A DNA stretch of 64,000 nt from Pantoea sp. (GTDB lineage Bacteria; Pseudomonadota; Gammaproteobacteria; Enterobacterales; Enterobacteriaceae). The stretch is from assembly GCF_028283705.1 (NCBI RefSeq), contig NZ_JAPWKD010000022.1:124001-188000 (forward strand), read 5' to 3'. Shown here in pieces: positions 38,604 to 49,040 of the stretch (position 1 is its first letter; each line of letters starts with the position of its first letter). The notes beneath the pieces are model-generated. The model searched no databases. It had not been told where the DNA came from and was given only the letters and a program-made list of their open reading frames with translations. The position numbers and the translations under genes were made by a program.

Positions 38604-38607
<4 letters not shown>
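37885..38607 (+). CDS. GntR-family (FadR subfamily) transcriptional regulator
   Basis: 240 residues. N-terminal winged helix (L-P-T-E-R-E-L-A-E-R-F-G-V-G-R-R-E-I-R-R-A-L, about 33-55, followed by the G-R-I-W-R-K-Q-G-K-G-T-F wing). C-terminal all-helical FCD ligand domain with E-A-R-L-Q-L-E-P, D-S-A-F-H-R-A-I and H-H-Q-R-L-L-D-H-I segments carrying the usual metal/acid ligand residues. It heads an operon with a peptide ABC importer and a gamma-glutamyltransferase and overlaps the next start by ATGA, so it most likely autoregulates that operon. The effector is unknown. Confidence 0.9.
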
Positions 38608-39595
<988 letters not shown>

Positions 39596-39599
<4 letters not shown>

Positions 39600-40657
39600 A
39601 ACCAATTTTAGAATGTCGCGATTTAAGCAAAACCTTCAATGGCCCAAACCGCCTGTTTAAACGCAACCGTGGCGTCACGGCGGTGGACCGCGTGTCACTG
39701 CAGGTGATGCCGGGGGAAACGCTGGCGATTGTCGGCGAGTCCGGCTCCGGTAAATCGACACTCGGGCGTCTGTTGCTGCGTTTGCTGGCGGCCAGTGCCG
39801 GTGAAGTGATGTACGAAGGTGAAAGCATCACCCACGCCAGCGGTACGCGCCTCAATCAGCTGCGCCGCGAATTGCAGATTATCTTTCAGGACCCCTTTGC
39901 CTCCCTCAACCCCCGTATGACGGTGCAGCAGATTGTCGGTGAACCGCTATGGCTGCACGACAAAATGAACCGAGAAGCACGCCATGCACGGGTGGCGGAG
40001 CTGCTGCGCACCGTCGGCTTGCCCGCCGCCTGGGCAGAACGCTATCCGCACGAGTTTTCCGGCGGCCAGCGTCAGCGCATCGGCATTGCCCGCGCCCTCG
40101 CCTCGCAACCGAAGCTGCTACTGGGGGACGAGCCGGTGTCCGCGCTGGATGTTTCGGTACAGGCACAGGTGGTGAACCTGCTGGAAAGCCTGAAGCAACA
40201 ATTTGGCCTGACGATGATTATCGTGGCACACGGTCTGGCGGTGATTCGCCATATGAGCGACCGCGTAGCGGTGATGTACCTCGGGCAGATTGTCGAACTG
40301 GCGGCGGTGGACGAGATTTTCGATGCTCCGTTGCATCCCTATACCCAGGCACTGATCGCCTCCGCGCCGCAGATGCAGCCCGGGGCCAGCCGCACCATTC
40401 CAATGTTGCAGGGCGATCTGCCCAATCCAGCCAATCCTCCCACCGGCTGCCGTTTTCACACCCGCTGCCCGTGGGCGACCGCCGAATGCCGCCAGTTTGA
40501 ACCCATCAACCAGGTGCTGAGCGGTGGACGACAAATTGCCTGTCACCGCTGGCAGGAGATTAACCGCGACCGTAGCGCAATTGTGATTGCGCCGCCGTCT
40601 GCCGCCTTTTTACGTCGCCGCGCGCTGTTTGAGCAGGCGGTCAATCAGCAAGCTTAA
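39596..40657 (+). CDS. Peptide-type ABC transporter ATPase (DppF/OppF-like)
   Basis: 353 residues from the ATG at 39596 that overlaps the preceding stop (ATGA); a longer open frame starting at 39455 would lie inside the previous gene. Walker A G-E-S-G-S-G-K-S-T, signature F-S-G-G-Q-R-Q-R-I, Walker B L-L-L-G-D-E-P-V-S-A-L-D, C-terminal H-T-R-C-P-W-A extension. Note A-H-G-L-A-V at the H-loop region where S-H-D-L is usual (the position after His is Gly). Partner ATPase of the preceding gene. Confidence 0.92.
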
Positions 40658-40674
40658 CCCTCTGGAGATTAGCC

Positions 40675-42183
40675 GTGAAGAAAGCGTTATTAACTGCCCT
40701 TAGTGGTCTGATGTTGCTGGGTGCCAGCGCGCATAGCCACGCCGAAAGCGTGATTCGCATCGGACTGGGTGCCGACCCGGACATGCTCGATCCCCATCTG
40801 GCGCGTACCTACTATGGCCGCTTTGTGTTTGCTGCCATGTGTGACCGGCTGGTCGATGTCGATGAGAACCTGAAAGTGGTGCCGGGCCTCGCCACCGACT
40901 GGGCATGGAGTGATGACGGCAAAACGCTGACCATGAATCTGCGCAGTGGCGTCACCTTCCACGACGGTGAAAAATTCGATGCTAACGCGGTGAAATTCAA
41001 TATCGAACGCGCACTGACGCTGCCGGGTTCGCTGCGTAAAAGCGAAATCTCCTCGATTCAGAGCGTGGAAGTCAGCGGGCCGATGCAGGTCAAATTCCAC
41101 CTGAAAACCCCGGATGCGGCGCTGCTCAGCCAGCTGACCGACCGCGCGGGCGCGATGCTGGCTCCCGAGGCGGCGAAGAAGCCTGATTTCGCCACCCACC
41201 CGGTGTGTTCCGGCCCGTATCAGTTTGAAAGCCGCGTGCAGCAGGACCGCATCGTCCTGAAACGCTTTGATAATTACTGGAACAAAAGCGCCTATCACTT
41301 CGACAAAGTGATTTTCCTGCCGATCCCGGATGCCTCGGTACGCCTCGCCAACCTGCGCGCTGGTGACCTCGATCTCACTGAAGGCGTGGCCGCCAGCGAC
41401 GTGAAAACCGTTGAAGGCGACAGCAAACTGGCGCTGGCGAAAGTCACCGGCCTCGGTTATCAGGGCATCACCTTCAACATCAGCAACGGCAAAGTCGATG
41501 CCAATAGCCCGCTGAAAGATCCGCGTGTGCGTGAAGCCTTCTCGCTGGCCATTGACCGCGATGCGCTGAACCAGGTGGCGTTTGAAGGCCTGTATACCCC
41601 GGCTAATCAGGCGTTTTCCCCGGTCAGCCCGTATCACGTCAATATCCCGACCCCGGCACGCGATGTGGAGAAAGCCAAAGCGTTGCTGAAGGCGGCTGGC
41701 GTCACCACACCGCTCAACGTGACGCTGCTGGTCACCAACAACCCCACCGCGCAGCAGGTTGGCCAGGTGATTCAGGCGATGGTGAGCGAGGCCGGTTTCA
41801 ACCTCAATCTGCAAATGAGTGAGTTTGCCACCCTGCTGGATCGCCAGCAGCGCGGCGATTACCAGCTCAGCCTGTCAGGCTGGTCCGGTCGCCCCGATCC
41901 GGATGGCAGTATTTACTCGTTTATCAACAGCAAAGGCACGCTGAACGATGGCCGTTACAGCAATCCGCAGGTGGATGAGTGGCTGAACGCCGCACGTCTG
42001 ACCAACGATCAGGCGCAGCGTCAGGCGTTGTACAACAAGGTGGTGAACCAGCTGCAAACTGATATGCCGATTGCTTACCTCTACTTTGAGCCGCGCATCT
42101 TTGGCATGACGAAAAAATTGCAGGGCTTTAAAGCCTGGCCGGACGGGCTGGTTCGCCTGGCTGGCGTGAGCATGGCGCAGTAA
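40675..42183 (+). CDS. Periplasmic peptide-binding protein (SBP family 5)
   Basis: 502 residues starting with GTG at 40675 behind CTGGAG; signal peptide MKKALLTALSGLMLLGASAH, cleavage near SHA-ES. The mature protein has the family 5 pattern: I-R-I-G-L-G-A-D-P-D-M-L-D-P-H, F-H-L-K-T-P-D-A-A-L, and C-S-G-P-Y-Q-F. It is the receptor of the importer in the GntR-GGT operon. The downstream gamma-glutamyltransferase suggests gamma-glutamyl peptides or glutathione as ligands (inference). Confidence 0.9.
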   Translation: MKKALLTALSGLMLLGASAHSHAESVIRIGLGADPDMLDPHLARTYYGRFVFAAMCDRLVDVDENLKVVPGLATDWAWSDDGKTLTMNLRSGVTFHDGEKFDANAVKFNIERALTLPGSLRKSEISSIQSVEVSGPMQVKFHLKTPDAALLSQLTDRAGAMLAPEAAKKPDFATHPVCSGPYQFESRVQQDRIVLKRFDNYWNKSAYHFDKVIFLPIPDASVRLANLRAGDLDLTEGVAASDVKTVEGDSKLALAKVTGLGYQGITFNISNGKVDANSPLKDPRVREAFSLAIDRDALNQVAFEGLYTPANQAFSPVSPYHVNIPTPARDVEKAKALLKAAGVTTPLNVTLLVTNNPTAQQVGQVIQAMVSEAGFNLNLQMSEFATLLDRQQRGDYQLSLSGWSGRPDPDGSIYSFINSKGTLNDGRYSNPQVDEWLNAARLTNDQAQRQALYNKVVNQLQTDMPIAYLYFEPRIFGMTKKLQGFKAWPDGLVRLAGVSMAQ

Positions 42184-42200
42184 ACCGCTAAGGAGCGATG

Positions 42201-43142
42201 ATGCTGGAATTGATTGTTAAACGGCTGCTGCTGGCCATTCCCACCCTGTTGCTGGTGAGCATTATGGTGTTTGCGCTGCAAAAGCTGCTGCCAGGCGACC
42301 CGGTGCTGGCGATGGCCGGTGAGGAGCGCGATCCGGCGGTCATCGCTCAGTTGCGTGCCGAGTACCATCTCGACGACCCAATCCCAACGCAATATTTCGC
42401 GTGGATTGGCAGCGCGCTGAAGGGCGACCTCGGCATGTCGTTGCGTACCAAAGAGCCGGTGACGGCGTTGATTACCAGCAAACTACCGGTCACGCTGGAG
42501 CTGTCGCTGCTGGCGATGCTGATTGCGCTGCTGATCGGCATCAGCATGGGGATTATCGCGGCGGTACGCAAAGATAGCTGGGTCGATCACACCACCAACT
42601 TTGTCGCGCTATCGGGCATCTCGGTGCCCCATTTCTGGCTGGGGATTCTGCTGATCCTGCTGTTTTCGGTGCACCTGCAATGGCTACCGGCCTCAGGTTT
42701 TGTGCCGGTAAGCGAAGATATGGCGCAGAACCTGAAAACCCTGCTGTTGCCCGCACTGGTGCTGGGCACCGGCCTCGCCGCCACCCTGATGCGCCATACC
42801 CGCGCCTCGATGATTGCGGTGCTGAAAGCGGATTACATCCGCACCGCACGCGCCAAAGGCCTGCTGGCCCCTAAAGTGGTGCTGAAACACGCCTTCCGCA
42901 ATGCGCTGATGCCGATCGTCACCCTGACTACCTTGCTGTTTGGCGAACTGCTGGGCGGCGCGGTGCTGACCGAGCAGGTTTTTACCCTGCCCGGCTTTGG
43001 CAAGATGATTGTCGATGCGGTGTTTAACCGTGATTACGCCGTGGTGCAGGGCGTGGTACTGGTGGTTGCCATCGGGTTTCTGCTGCTCAACCTGCTGGCC
43101 GACGTGCTCTATCTGTTAATCAACCCGAAAATGCGAGGCTAA
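42201..43142 (+). CDS. Peptide-type ABC transporter permease (DppB-like)
   Basis: 313 residues. Two adjacent ATGs; the second (42201) is 5 bases after AAGGAG and fits the family start M-L-E-L-I-V-K-R-L-L-L, so I prefer it to 42198. First helix then R-T-A-R-A-K-G-L loop typical of DppB permeases, about six membrane segments. It starts 17 bases after the binding-protein stop and ends 2 bases before the next gene. Confidence 0.92.
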   Translation: MLELIVKRLLLAIPTLLLVSIMVFALQKLLPGDPVLAMAGEERDPAVIAQLRAEYHLDDPIPTQYFAWIGSALKGDLGMSLRTKEPVTALITSKLPVTLELSLLAMLIALLIGISMGIIAAVRKDSWVDHTTNFVALSGISVPHFWLGILLILLFSVHLQWLPASGFVPVSEDMAQNLKTLLLPALVLGTGLAATLMRHTRASMIAVLKADYIRTARAKGLLAPKVVLKHAFRNALMPIVTLTTLLFGELLGGAVLTEQVFTLPGFGKMIVDAVFNRDYAVVQGVVLVVAIGFLLLNLLADVLYLLINPKMRG

Positions 43143-43144
43143 CC

Positions 43145-44026
43145 ATGAGCGAGGTGTTAACCGCAGGCGCAGTGCCTGCCGTAGCAAAGCCGAATCGCCG
43201 GGTGCTGAAGAAGTTTCTGCGTAATAAAAGTGCGCTGATTGGTGCGGTGATTGTGGTGCTGTTTGTCGCAGTGGCGCTGCTGGCCCCGTGGCTGGCACCC
43301 GCTGATCCCATCAAAGCCAACTTTCTGGCGGTACGCAAAGCGCCATCGGCGCTGTTCTGGTTCGGCACTGACGAACTGGGACGCGATATTCTGTCGCGTC
43401 TGATTTGGGGCGCGCGTACCTCGCTGCTGGCGGGCTGCATTTCGGTGATGATCGCCATCCTGATTGGTGTGCCGCTCGGACTGGTTGCCGGTTACTGGCA
43501 GGGCTGGTGCGACGGCATTATTTCACGCTTTATCGAGGCACTGCTCGCCTGTCCGTTTTTGATTCTGGCGATAGCGCTCGGTGCGTTTCTCGGCCCGAGC
43601 CTGTCGAATGCGATGATTGCGATTGGCCTGTCAGCGATGCCGATTTTCGCCCGCCTGACGCGCGGCCAGGTGATCGCCATTCGTCACGAGGAGTATATCG
43701 ATGGCGCTCGCGCAATTGGTCTGCCGGACCGCTGGATCATCCTGCGTTACGTGCTGCCGAATGTGCTGTCGCCAATTCTGGTGCAGGCCACGCTGGCGAT
43801 TGCGTCGGCGATTATCACCGAAGCCAGTCTGTCGTTTCTCGGTCTCGGCCAGCAACCCCCTTCACCCTCGTGGGGCGCGATGCTGAATACCGCAAAAGGT
43901 TACCTGGAACAGGCACCGTGGATGTCGATTTTCCCCGGCCTGGCCATTTTTCTCACCGTGCAGGGCTTCAACCTGCTGGGCGACGGACTGCGCGACGCGC
44001 TCGATCCGCGCAATGACTCACATTAA
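43145..44026 (+). CDS. Peptide-type ABC transporter permease (DppC-like)
   Basis: 293 residues with the DppC/OppC organisation: a cytoplasmic N-terminal segment, first helix near residues 32-52, the periplasmic F-G-T-D-E-L-G-R-D-I-L-S-R segment, and the Y-I-D-G-A-R-A-I-G-L EAA-type loop. It ends D-G-L-R-D-A-L-D-P-R, as in this subfamily. Completes the second peptide importer. Confidence 0.93.
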   Translation: MSEVLTAGAVPAVAKPNRRVLKKFLRNKSALIGAVIVVLFVAVALLAPWLAPADPIKANFLAVRKAPSALFWFGTDELGRDILSRLIWGARTSLLAGCISVMIAILIGVPLGLVAGYWQGWCDGIISRFIEALLACPFLILAIALGAFLGPSLSNAMIAIGLSAMPIFARLTRGQVIAIRHEEYIDGARAIGLPDRWIILRYVLPNVLSPILVQATLAIASAIITEASLSFLGLGQQPPSPSWGAMLNTAKGYLEQAPWMSIFPGLAIFLTVQGFNLLGDGLRDALDPRNDSH

Positions 44027-44035
44027 GGAAAGGTT

Positions 44036-45634
44036 ATGAGTGATTTGGATTACAACGTCAGTTACGCCTCCCACCGTGTACCAATGATGGGACGCAACGC
44101 CGTCGCCACCTCGCAGCCGCTGGCAGCGCAGGCCGGTATCCGCATGTTGCAGCTGGGCGGCAATGCCGTCGATGCGGCGATTGCCAGCGCCATGGCGCTG
44201 ACGGTGCTGGAGCCGACCGGCAACGGCCTCGGCAGCGATGCGTTCGCCATTATCTGGGATGGCAAGGAGTTGCACGGCCTGAATGCTTCCGGGCGCGCCC
44301 CGGCGGCGTGGAACCCAGAACGCTTTGCCGGGCAGCAAACCATGCCAGAAATCGGCTGGGAGGCGGTCACCGTGCCTGGCGCAGTGTCGGCCTGGATGGC
44401 GCTGGCGGAACGCTTCGGCACCCTGCCGCTCACCACGCTAGCGCAACCGGCGATTGAGTACGCCCGCGACGGCTTTCCGGTATCGCCACTGATTGGTCAG
44501 TTGTGGCAGCGTGGCTACAACAAACTGAAAGATCAGCCCGGCTTCAGCGCCTGCTTTGCGCCGGATGGCCGCCCGCCGCGCGCCGGTGAGCTGTTCCGCA
44601 ATCCGGCGCAGGCCGCCACCTTGCAGAAAATCGCCGAAACCAACGGTGAAGCCTTCTATCGCGGCGAGCTGGCGCAACGGATGACCGCCTTCGCCGCCGA
44701 ACACGGCGCGGCGCTGACGCTGGAAGATCTCAACCATCATCGCGCCGATTGGGTGCAACTGCTGTCGCATCCGTTTGCCGGTGGTTCGGTGCAGGAGCTG
44801 CCGCCAAACGGCCAGGGCATCGCCACCCTGATTGCCCTCGGCATTCTGGAGCATTGGGATATCGGTCGCTATACACCGGACAGCGTGCCGTGGCTGCATC
44901 TGTCGATTGAAGCGATGAAGCTGGCGCTGGTGGATCTGGACCGTTACATCACCGATGAAGATCACCTGGAATTCCCGGCGGATTTGCTGCTGAGCGACAG
45001 CTACCTGAAACAGCGCGCTGCACTGATCGACCCGGATAAAGCGGGAGATTTTACCTTCGGTTCACCGCAGCAGAGCGGCACCGTGTATCTCTCGACCGCC
45101 GATGCCAGCGGCATGATGGTGTCATTTATTCAGTCCAACTTTATGGGCTTCGGTTCCGGCGTGGTGGTGCCTGATACCGGCATCAGCCTGCAAAACCGTG
45201 GCGCAGGTTTCTCACTCGACCCTGCTCATCCGAATGTGGTTGCCGGAGGCAAACGTCCGTTCCACACCATCATCCCGGCGTTTGCGTTGGATGGTGACGG
45301 CCAGCCGCTGATGTCATTCGGGGTGATGGGCGGCCCGATGCAGGCGCAGGGGCATTTGCAGATGGCGCTACGTATTATGCTGCACAAACAGAACCCGCAG
45401 GCTGCGATTGATGCACCACGCTGGCGTGTGGTACAGGGCCGCGAGGTGATTGTTGAAGCAGGCATGGATCGCAATGTCCTCGCCGCGCTGCGCGCGATGG
45501 GCCACAAGATTGCGGTGGAGGATCCGTTGCAGGGTTATAACTTCGGCGGTGCGCAGGTGATTGTGCGCGACCCGCAGGGGTTTTATATCGCGGCGACTGA
45601 AAGTCGCAAGGATGGGCAGGCGCTGGTGTACTGA
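44036..45634 (+). CDS. Gamma-glutamyltransferase family N-terminal nucleophile hydrolase
   Basis: 532 residues, no signal peptide, so probably cytoplasmic, unlike E. coli Ggt. Conserved family elements: A-V-A-T-S-Q-P-L-A-A-Q-A-G, G-G-N-A-V-D-A-A-I-A, and the autocleavage/nucleophile region S-G-T-V-Y-L-S-T-A-D with Thr349 as expected catalytic residue. Also G-S-G-V-V-V-P-D-T-G and V-M-G-G-P-M-Q-A-Q-G-H further on. It is closer to YwrD-type homologues than to classic Ggt (recollection). As last gene of the importer operon it likely hydrolyses the gamma-glutamyl bond of imported compounds. Confidence 0.88.
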   Translation: MSDLDYNVSYASHRVPMMGRNAVATSQPLAAQAGIRMLQLGGNAVDAAIASAMALTVLEPTGNGLGSDAFAIIWDGKELHGLNASGRAPAAWNPERFAGQQTMPEIGWEAVTVPGAVSAWMALAERFGTLPLTTLAQPAIEYARDGFPVSPLIGQLWQRGYNKLKDQPGFSACFAPDGRPPRAGELFRNPAQAATLQKIAETNGEAFYRGELAQRMTAFAAEHGAALTLEDLNHHRADWVQLLSHPFAGGSVQELPPNGQGIATLIALGILEHWDIGRYTPDSVPWLHLSIEAMKLALVDLDRYITDEDHLEFPADLLLSDSYLKQRAALIDPDKAGDFTFGSPQQSGTVYLSTADASGMMVSFIQSNFMGFGSGVVVPDTGISLQNRGAGFSLDPAHPNVVAGGKRPFHTIIPAFALDGDGQPLMSFGVMGGPMQAQGHLQMALRIMLHKQNPQAAIDAPRWRVVQGREVIVEAGMDRNVLAALRAMGHKIAVEDPLQGYNFGGAQVIVRDPQGFYIAATESRKDGQALVY

Positions 45635-45656
45635 CGCCGACCACGCAACACCCCAC

Positions 45657-45716
45657 GCAATAAATTGCGCCGCTACGACTTACTGCACGTATTTGTAGCG
45701 GCGCGATTTATCGCGC
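45657..45716. repeat. REP-type inverted repeat, copy 3
   Basis: Right arm 45695-45716 is identical to the arm of copy 1. The left arm (45657-45676) is shortened and carries one substitution (ATTGC for ATCGC). It follows the GGT stop and could act as its 3' stabiliser; a short T-run follows. Confidence 0.82.
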
Positions 45717-45853
45717 AGTTTTTAGATTATCCCGCCCGTTGTGCGCTTCATGCCATTGTTCTATCCTTGAGAACTTTTCCCACCGAATTAAATCTATTCC
45801 CCGCAACAGAAGCGTGGCGGGGATAAGCCATGATCACTGACAGGAGTTGAAAT

Positions 45854-46570
45854 ATGGCGTCAGGAATTTCCCGCATCTGGATGCGTAGCGGTATGTTGAT
45901 GATTACGTTGCTTGCCGTGCTGCAACTTACCGCCTGCGGCGACAAAGAAGGCGATCAACGCAAAGCCTTTACTGATTTTCTCCAGAACACCGTGATGCGC
46001 AGCGGCGAGCATCTGCCCAGCCTGAGCGAAAACCAGAAACAAACCTTCGGTAACTATGCCAGCGATTACGCCATCCTTTATGGCTTCTCTCAGCAGGTCA
46101 ATCAGGCGGTCGAACAGGGCATGCGCCCGGTCGTTGATGAGCTGGCCGCGATTCGCGTACCCCAGGATTACCTGACGCGCCGTGACACACTGCGCCAGGC
46201 CAGCGGCAATCTGGGTGTGCTGACCCAGCAGATTCAGGCCGCCAAAATGCAGGCTGACAGCAGCCACGCGGCCCTGAAACAGCCGGACGACCTGAAAAAA
46301 GTGTATGACAGCGTCTTCACCAAAGTGGTGACGCAACCCGCCAGCACCCTGATGCCACTGCTGCCGCAATTGCAGGCGCTGAGCCAGGCCGCAGTCCAGA
46401 CCGGTGACTATCTGCAATCGCAGGGTACGCGTGTCACCTTTAATAATGGCGGCGTGCAGTTCCCCACCCAGGATCAGGCGACACAGTACAACGCGCTGAT
46501 GACCACCCTTTCCAGCAATGCCCAGGCGCTGACCCAGGCACAGAATGCCGTGCAGAGCGGTTTTCAGTAA
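45854..46570 (+). CDS. yiaF: DUF3053 lipoprotein YiaF
   Basis: 238 residues. Signal peptide with a lipobox-like L-Q-L-T-A-C-G (Cys about residue 33), so probably a lipoprotein. The following G-D-K-E-G-D-Q-R-K-A-F-T-D-F-L-Q-N-T-V-M-R-S-G-E region is nearly the same as E. coli YiaF (236 residues). Function unknown. An intrinsic terminator follows directly. Adjacent genes differ from E. coli (GGT operon on one side, mtl on the other). Confidence 0.92.
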   Translation: MASGISRIWMRSGMLMITLLAVLQLTACGDKEGDQRKAFTDFLQNTVMRSGEHLPSLSENQKQTFGNYASDYAILYGFSQQVNQAVEQGMRPVVDELAAIRVPQDYLTRRDTLRQASGNLGVLTQQIQAAKMQADSSHAALKQPDDLKKVYDSVFTKVVTQPASTLMPLLPQLQALSQAAVQTGDYLQSQGTRVTFNNGGVQFPTQDQATQYNALMTTLSSNAQALTQAQNAVQSGFQ

Positions 46571-46578
46571 AACGTCAG

Positions 46579-46605
46579 GCGGGTAATCATGGATTACCCG
46601 CTTTT
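46579..46605 (+). terminator. Intrinsic terminator of yiaF
   Basis: Perfect 10-bp stem GCGGGTAATC/GATTACCCGC with loop ATG, followed by TTTT. Confidence 0.9.
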
Positions 46606-46663
46606 CAGACTTTTGTCACTTCCTTACATTCCCCTTTTCTGCTCTACCCCACCCCCGGCATTG

Positions 46664-46873
46664 TGTGATCTGGCGCATTTTCGACCATAAATTGTTTGTG
46701 ATCATCATCACATTTATGAAACAAACCACACCCACCAAAAAGTGATTAGGGTCACATTTATCACCCTGATTTGGTTAAATATTCGACATCGTACTTTTCT
46801 TACACTGCCTTTTTGTGATCAATATCACCAAATAGCACCCTGCACCCCCCAAATTAGCGTGATCTAAATCACA
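46664..46873 (+). promoter_or_regulatory. CRP-site array upstream of mtlA
   Basis: Sites matching TGTGA-N6-TCACA: 46697-46712 (perfect), 46741-46756 (AGTGA...TCACA), 46814-46829 (TGTGA...TCACC) and 46858-46873 (CGTGA...TCACA). A weaker fifth (TGTGATCTGGCGCATT) starts at 46664. E. coli mtlA is likewise controlled by several cAMP-CRP sites. If the most proximal site is centred at -41.5 the start would be near 46907, with a TAAACT-like -10 around 46900. Confidence 0.85.
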
Positions 46874-47013
46874 CTTATTCCATGCCCTACGCAGCGTCAT
46901 AAACTAGTGCTAGAGTCCGCCTGCATACAGTAATGCCACGGCCCCCGCCGTAACGTCTTAACAAAAACAAACGCGCTCTCTTATTGCGGCGCGTCTCAAT
47001 AAGGGGTGGGTTT

Positions 47014-48948
47014 ATGTCCTCATCAGTGAAGGTCAAAGTTCAAAGCTTTGGTCGCTTTCTGAGTAATATGGTGATGCCTAACATCGGTGCGTTTATCGCC
47101 TGGGGTATCATCACCGCACTGTTCATTCCAACCGGTTGGATCCCCAACGCGACGCTGGCGAAACTCGTCGGCCCGATGATCACCTATCTGCTGCCATTGC
47201 TGATTGGTTTCACCGGTGGTCGTCTGGTGGGTGGCGACCGTGGCGGTGTGGTCGGCGCAATCACCACCATGGGTGTGATTGTCGGTGCCGACATGCCAAT
47301 GTTCCTCGGCTCGATGATTGCCGGTCCGCTGGGCGGCTGGGCGATCAAACATTTTGACCGTGCCGTTGATGGCAAGATCAAAAGCGGCTTCGAGATGCTG
47401 GTTAACAACTTCTCCGCCGGTATCATCGGTATGCTGCTGGCGCTGCTGGCGTTTATCGGTATCGGTCCTTTGGTTGAAGGCCTGTCCCACATTCTCGCCG
47501 CAGGCGTGAATCTGATGGTGCAGAACAACCTGCTGCCGCTGACCTCCATCTTTGTTGAACCGGCGAAAATCCTGTTCCTCAACAACGCCATTAACCACGG
47601 TATCTTCTCTCCGCTGGGTATCCAGCAGGCGAGTGAAGTGGGCAAATCAATCTTCTTCCTGATTGAAGCCAACCCGGGTCCGGGTATGGGTGTGCTGGTG
47701 GCGTATATGATTTTTGGTCGCGGTAGCGCCAAACAATCAGCCGGTGGTGCAGCAATCATCCACTTCCTCGGCGGTATCCACGAAATTTACTTCCCGTACG
47801 TGCTGATGGCACCGCGCCTGCTGCTGGCGGTGATCCTCGGTGGTATGACTGGCGTGTTCACCCTGACCGTGCTGCACGGCGGCCTGGTGTCCCCGGCTTC
47901 TCCGGGTTCAATCCTCGCCGTGCTGGCAATGACGCCTAAAGGTGCTTACTTCGCTAACGTCACCGCCATCATCGCGGCGTTTGCTGTCTCCTTCGTTATC
48001 TCTTCTATCCTGCTGAAAACCAGCAAAGTGAAAGAAGACGACGACATCGAAGCGGCAACCAAACGTATGCAGGACATGAAAGCGCAGTCCAAAGGCCAGA
48101 ACGTGACAGGTGCACCGGTTGCCGGTGATGCCATGAGCGTTGACCTGAACCACGTACGCAAAATTATTGTGGCCTGCGATGCCGGTATGGGTTCCAGCGC
48201 CATGGGTGCAGGCGTGCTGCGTAAGAAAGTGCAGGATGCCGGTCTGAGCAATATTTCGGTGACCAACAGCGCCATCAACGCCCTGCCGGGTGATGTGGAC
48301 CTGGTGATTACCCACCGCGATCTGACTGAGCGTGCTATGCGCCAGGCACCGCAGGCTCAGCACATTTCGCTGAACAATTTCCTCGACAGCGCGTTGTACA
48401 CCAACCTGACCGAACGTCTGGTGGCGGCAAATCGCAGCGAAGCGCATCGCGAAACTGTGCAGACCGCCCTCGCCGACAGCTATGACGACGGCAGCGCGCA
48501 TCTGTTCAAACTGGGTGCCAACAACGTGTTCCTCGGCCTGAGCGCCAGCAATAAAGAGCAGGCAATTCGCTTTGCCGGTGAGCAGCTGGTGAAAGGCGGC
48601 TACGTGCAGCCGGAATACGTTGATGCCATGCTGGAGCGTGAAAAACTGACCCCGACCTACCTCGGTGAGTCGATTGCAGTACCGCACGGCACGGTGGAAG
48701 CCAAAGACCGCGTGTTGAAAACGGGCGTGGTATTCTGCCAGTATCCGGCGGGCGTGAAGTTTGGCGAAGAAGCGGATGAAGTGGCGCGCCTGGTGATCGG
48801 TATTGCAGCACGCAATAACGAACACATCCAGGTGATCACCAGCCTGACCAACGCGCTGGACGACGAAAGCGTGATTGAGAAGCTGGCGAATACCACCAGC
48901 GTACAGGATGTGCTGGATCTGCTGTCTGGCAGCAAAACCACCGCCTGA
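47014..48948 (+). CDS. mtlA: Mannitol-specific PTS enzyme IICBA
   Basis: 644 residues from the ATG at 47014 behind AAGGGGTGG; ten upstream codons in frame are not supported. It imports and phosphorylates mannitol to mannitol 1-phosphate. EIIC membrane domain at about 1-345 with the conserved G-G-I-H-E-I-Y-F-P-Y loop. EIIB domain with phospho-Cys C388 (V-A-C-D-A-G-M-G-S-S). EIIA domain with phospho-His H558 (A-V-P-H-G-T-V-E-A). Full-length compared with E. coli (637). First gene of mtlADR. Confidence 0.97.
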   Translation: MSSSVKVKVQSFGRFLSNMVMPNIGAFIAWGIITALFIPTGWIPNATLAKLVGPMITYLLPLLIGFTGGRLVGGDRGGVVGAITTMGVIVGADMPMFLGSMIAGPLGGWAIKHFDRAVDGKIKSGFEMLVNNFSAGIIGMLLALLAFIGIGPLVEGLSHILAAGVNLMVQNNLLPLTSIFVEPAKILFLNNAINHGIFSPLGIQQASEVGKSIFFLIEANPGPGMGVLVAYMIFGRGSAKQSAGGAAIIHFLGGIHEIYFPYVLMAPRLLLAVILGGMTGVFTLTVLHGGLVSPASPGSILAVLAMTPKGAYFANVTAIIAAFAVSFVISSILLKTSKVKEDDDIEAATKRMQDMKAQSKGQNVTGAPVAGDAMSVDLNHVRKIIVACDAGMGSSAMGAGVLRKKVQDAGLSNISVTNSAINALPGDVDLVITHRDLTERAMRQAPQAQHISLNNFLDSALYTNLTERLVAANRSEAHRETVQTALADSYDDGSAHLFKLGANNVFLGLSASNKEQAIRFAGEQLVKGGYVQPEYVDAMLEREKLTPTYLGESIAVPHGTVEAKDRVLKTGVVFCQYPAGVKFGEEADEVARLVIGIAARNNEHIQVITSLTNALDDESVIEKLANTTSVQDVLDLLSGSKTTA

Positions 48949-48967
48949 TAGATAACTCCTTTTCCCT

Positions 48968-49015
48968 GGGGCGGGCATGCCCGTCCCCACGTTCCGGGGC
49001 GGACATGCCCGCCCC
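48968..49015. repeat. Twin palindromes between mtlA and mtlD
   Basis: Two near-identical copies (48968-48988 and 48996-49015) of a GGGGCGGGCATGCCCGYCCC-type palindrome. Each can fold alone and the two can also pair with each other. They sit just upstream of the mtlD ribosome-binding region and may limit read-through from mtlA or protect the mtlA 3' end. Confidence 0.8.
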
Positions 49016-49040
49016 ATCGTCATTTGATATGGGTCAAATT

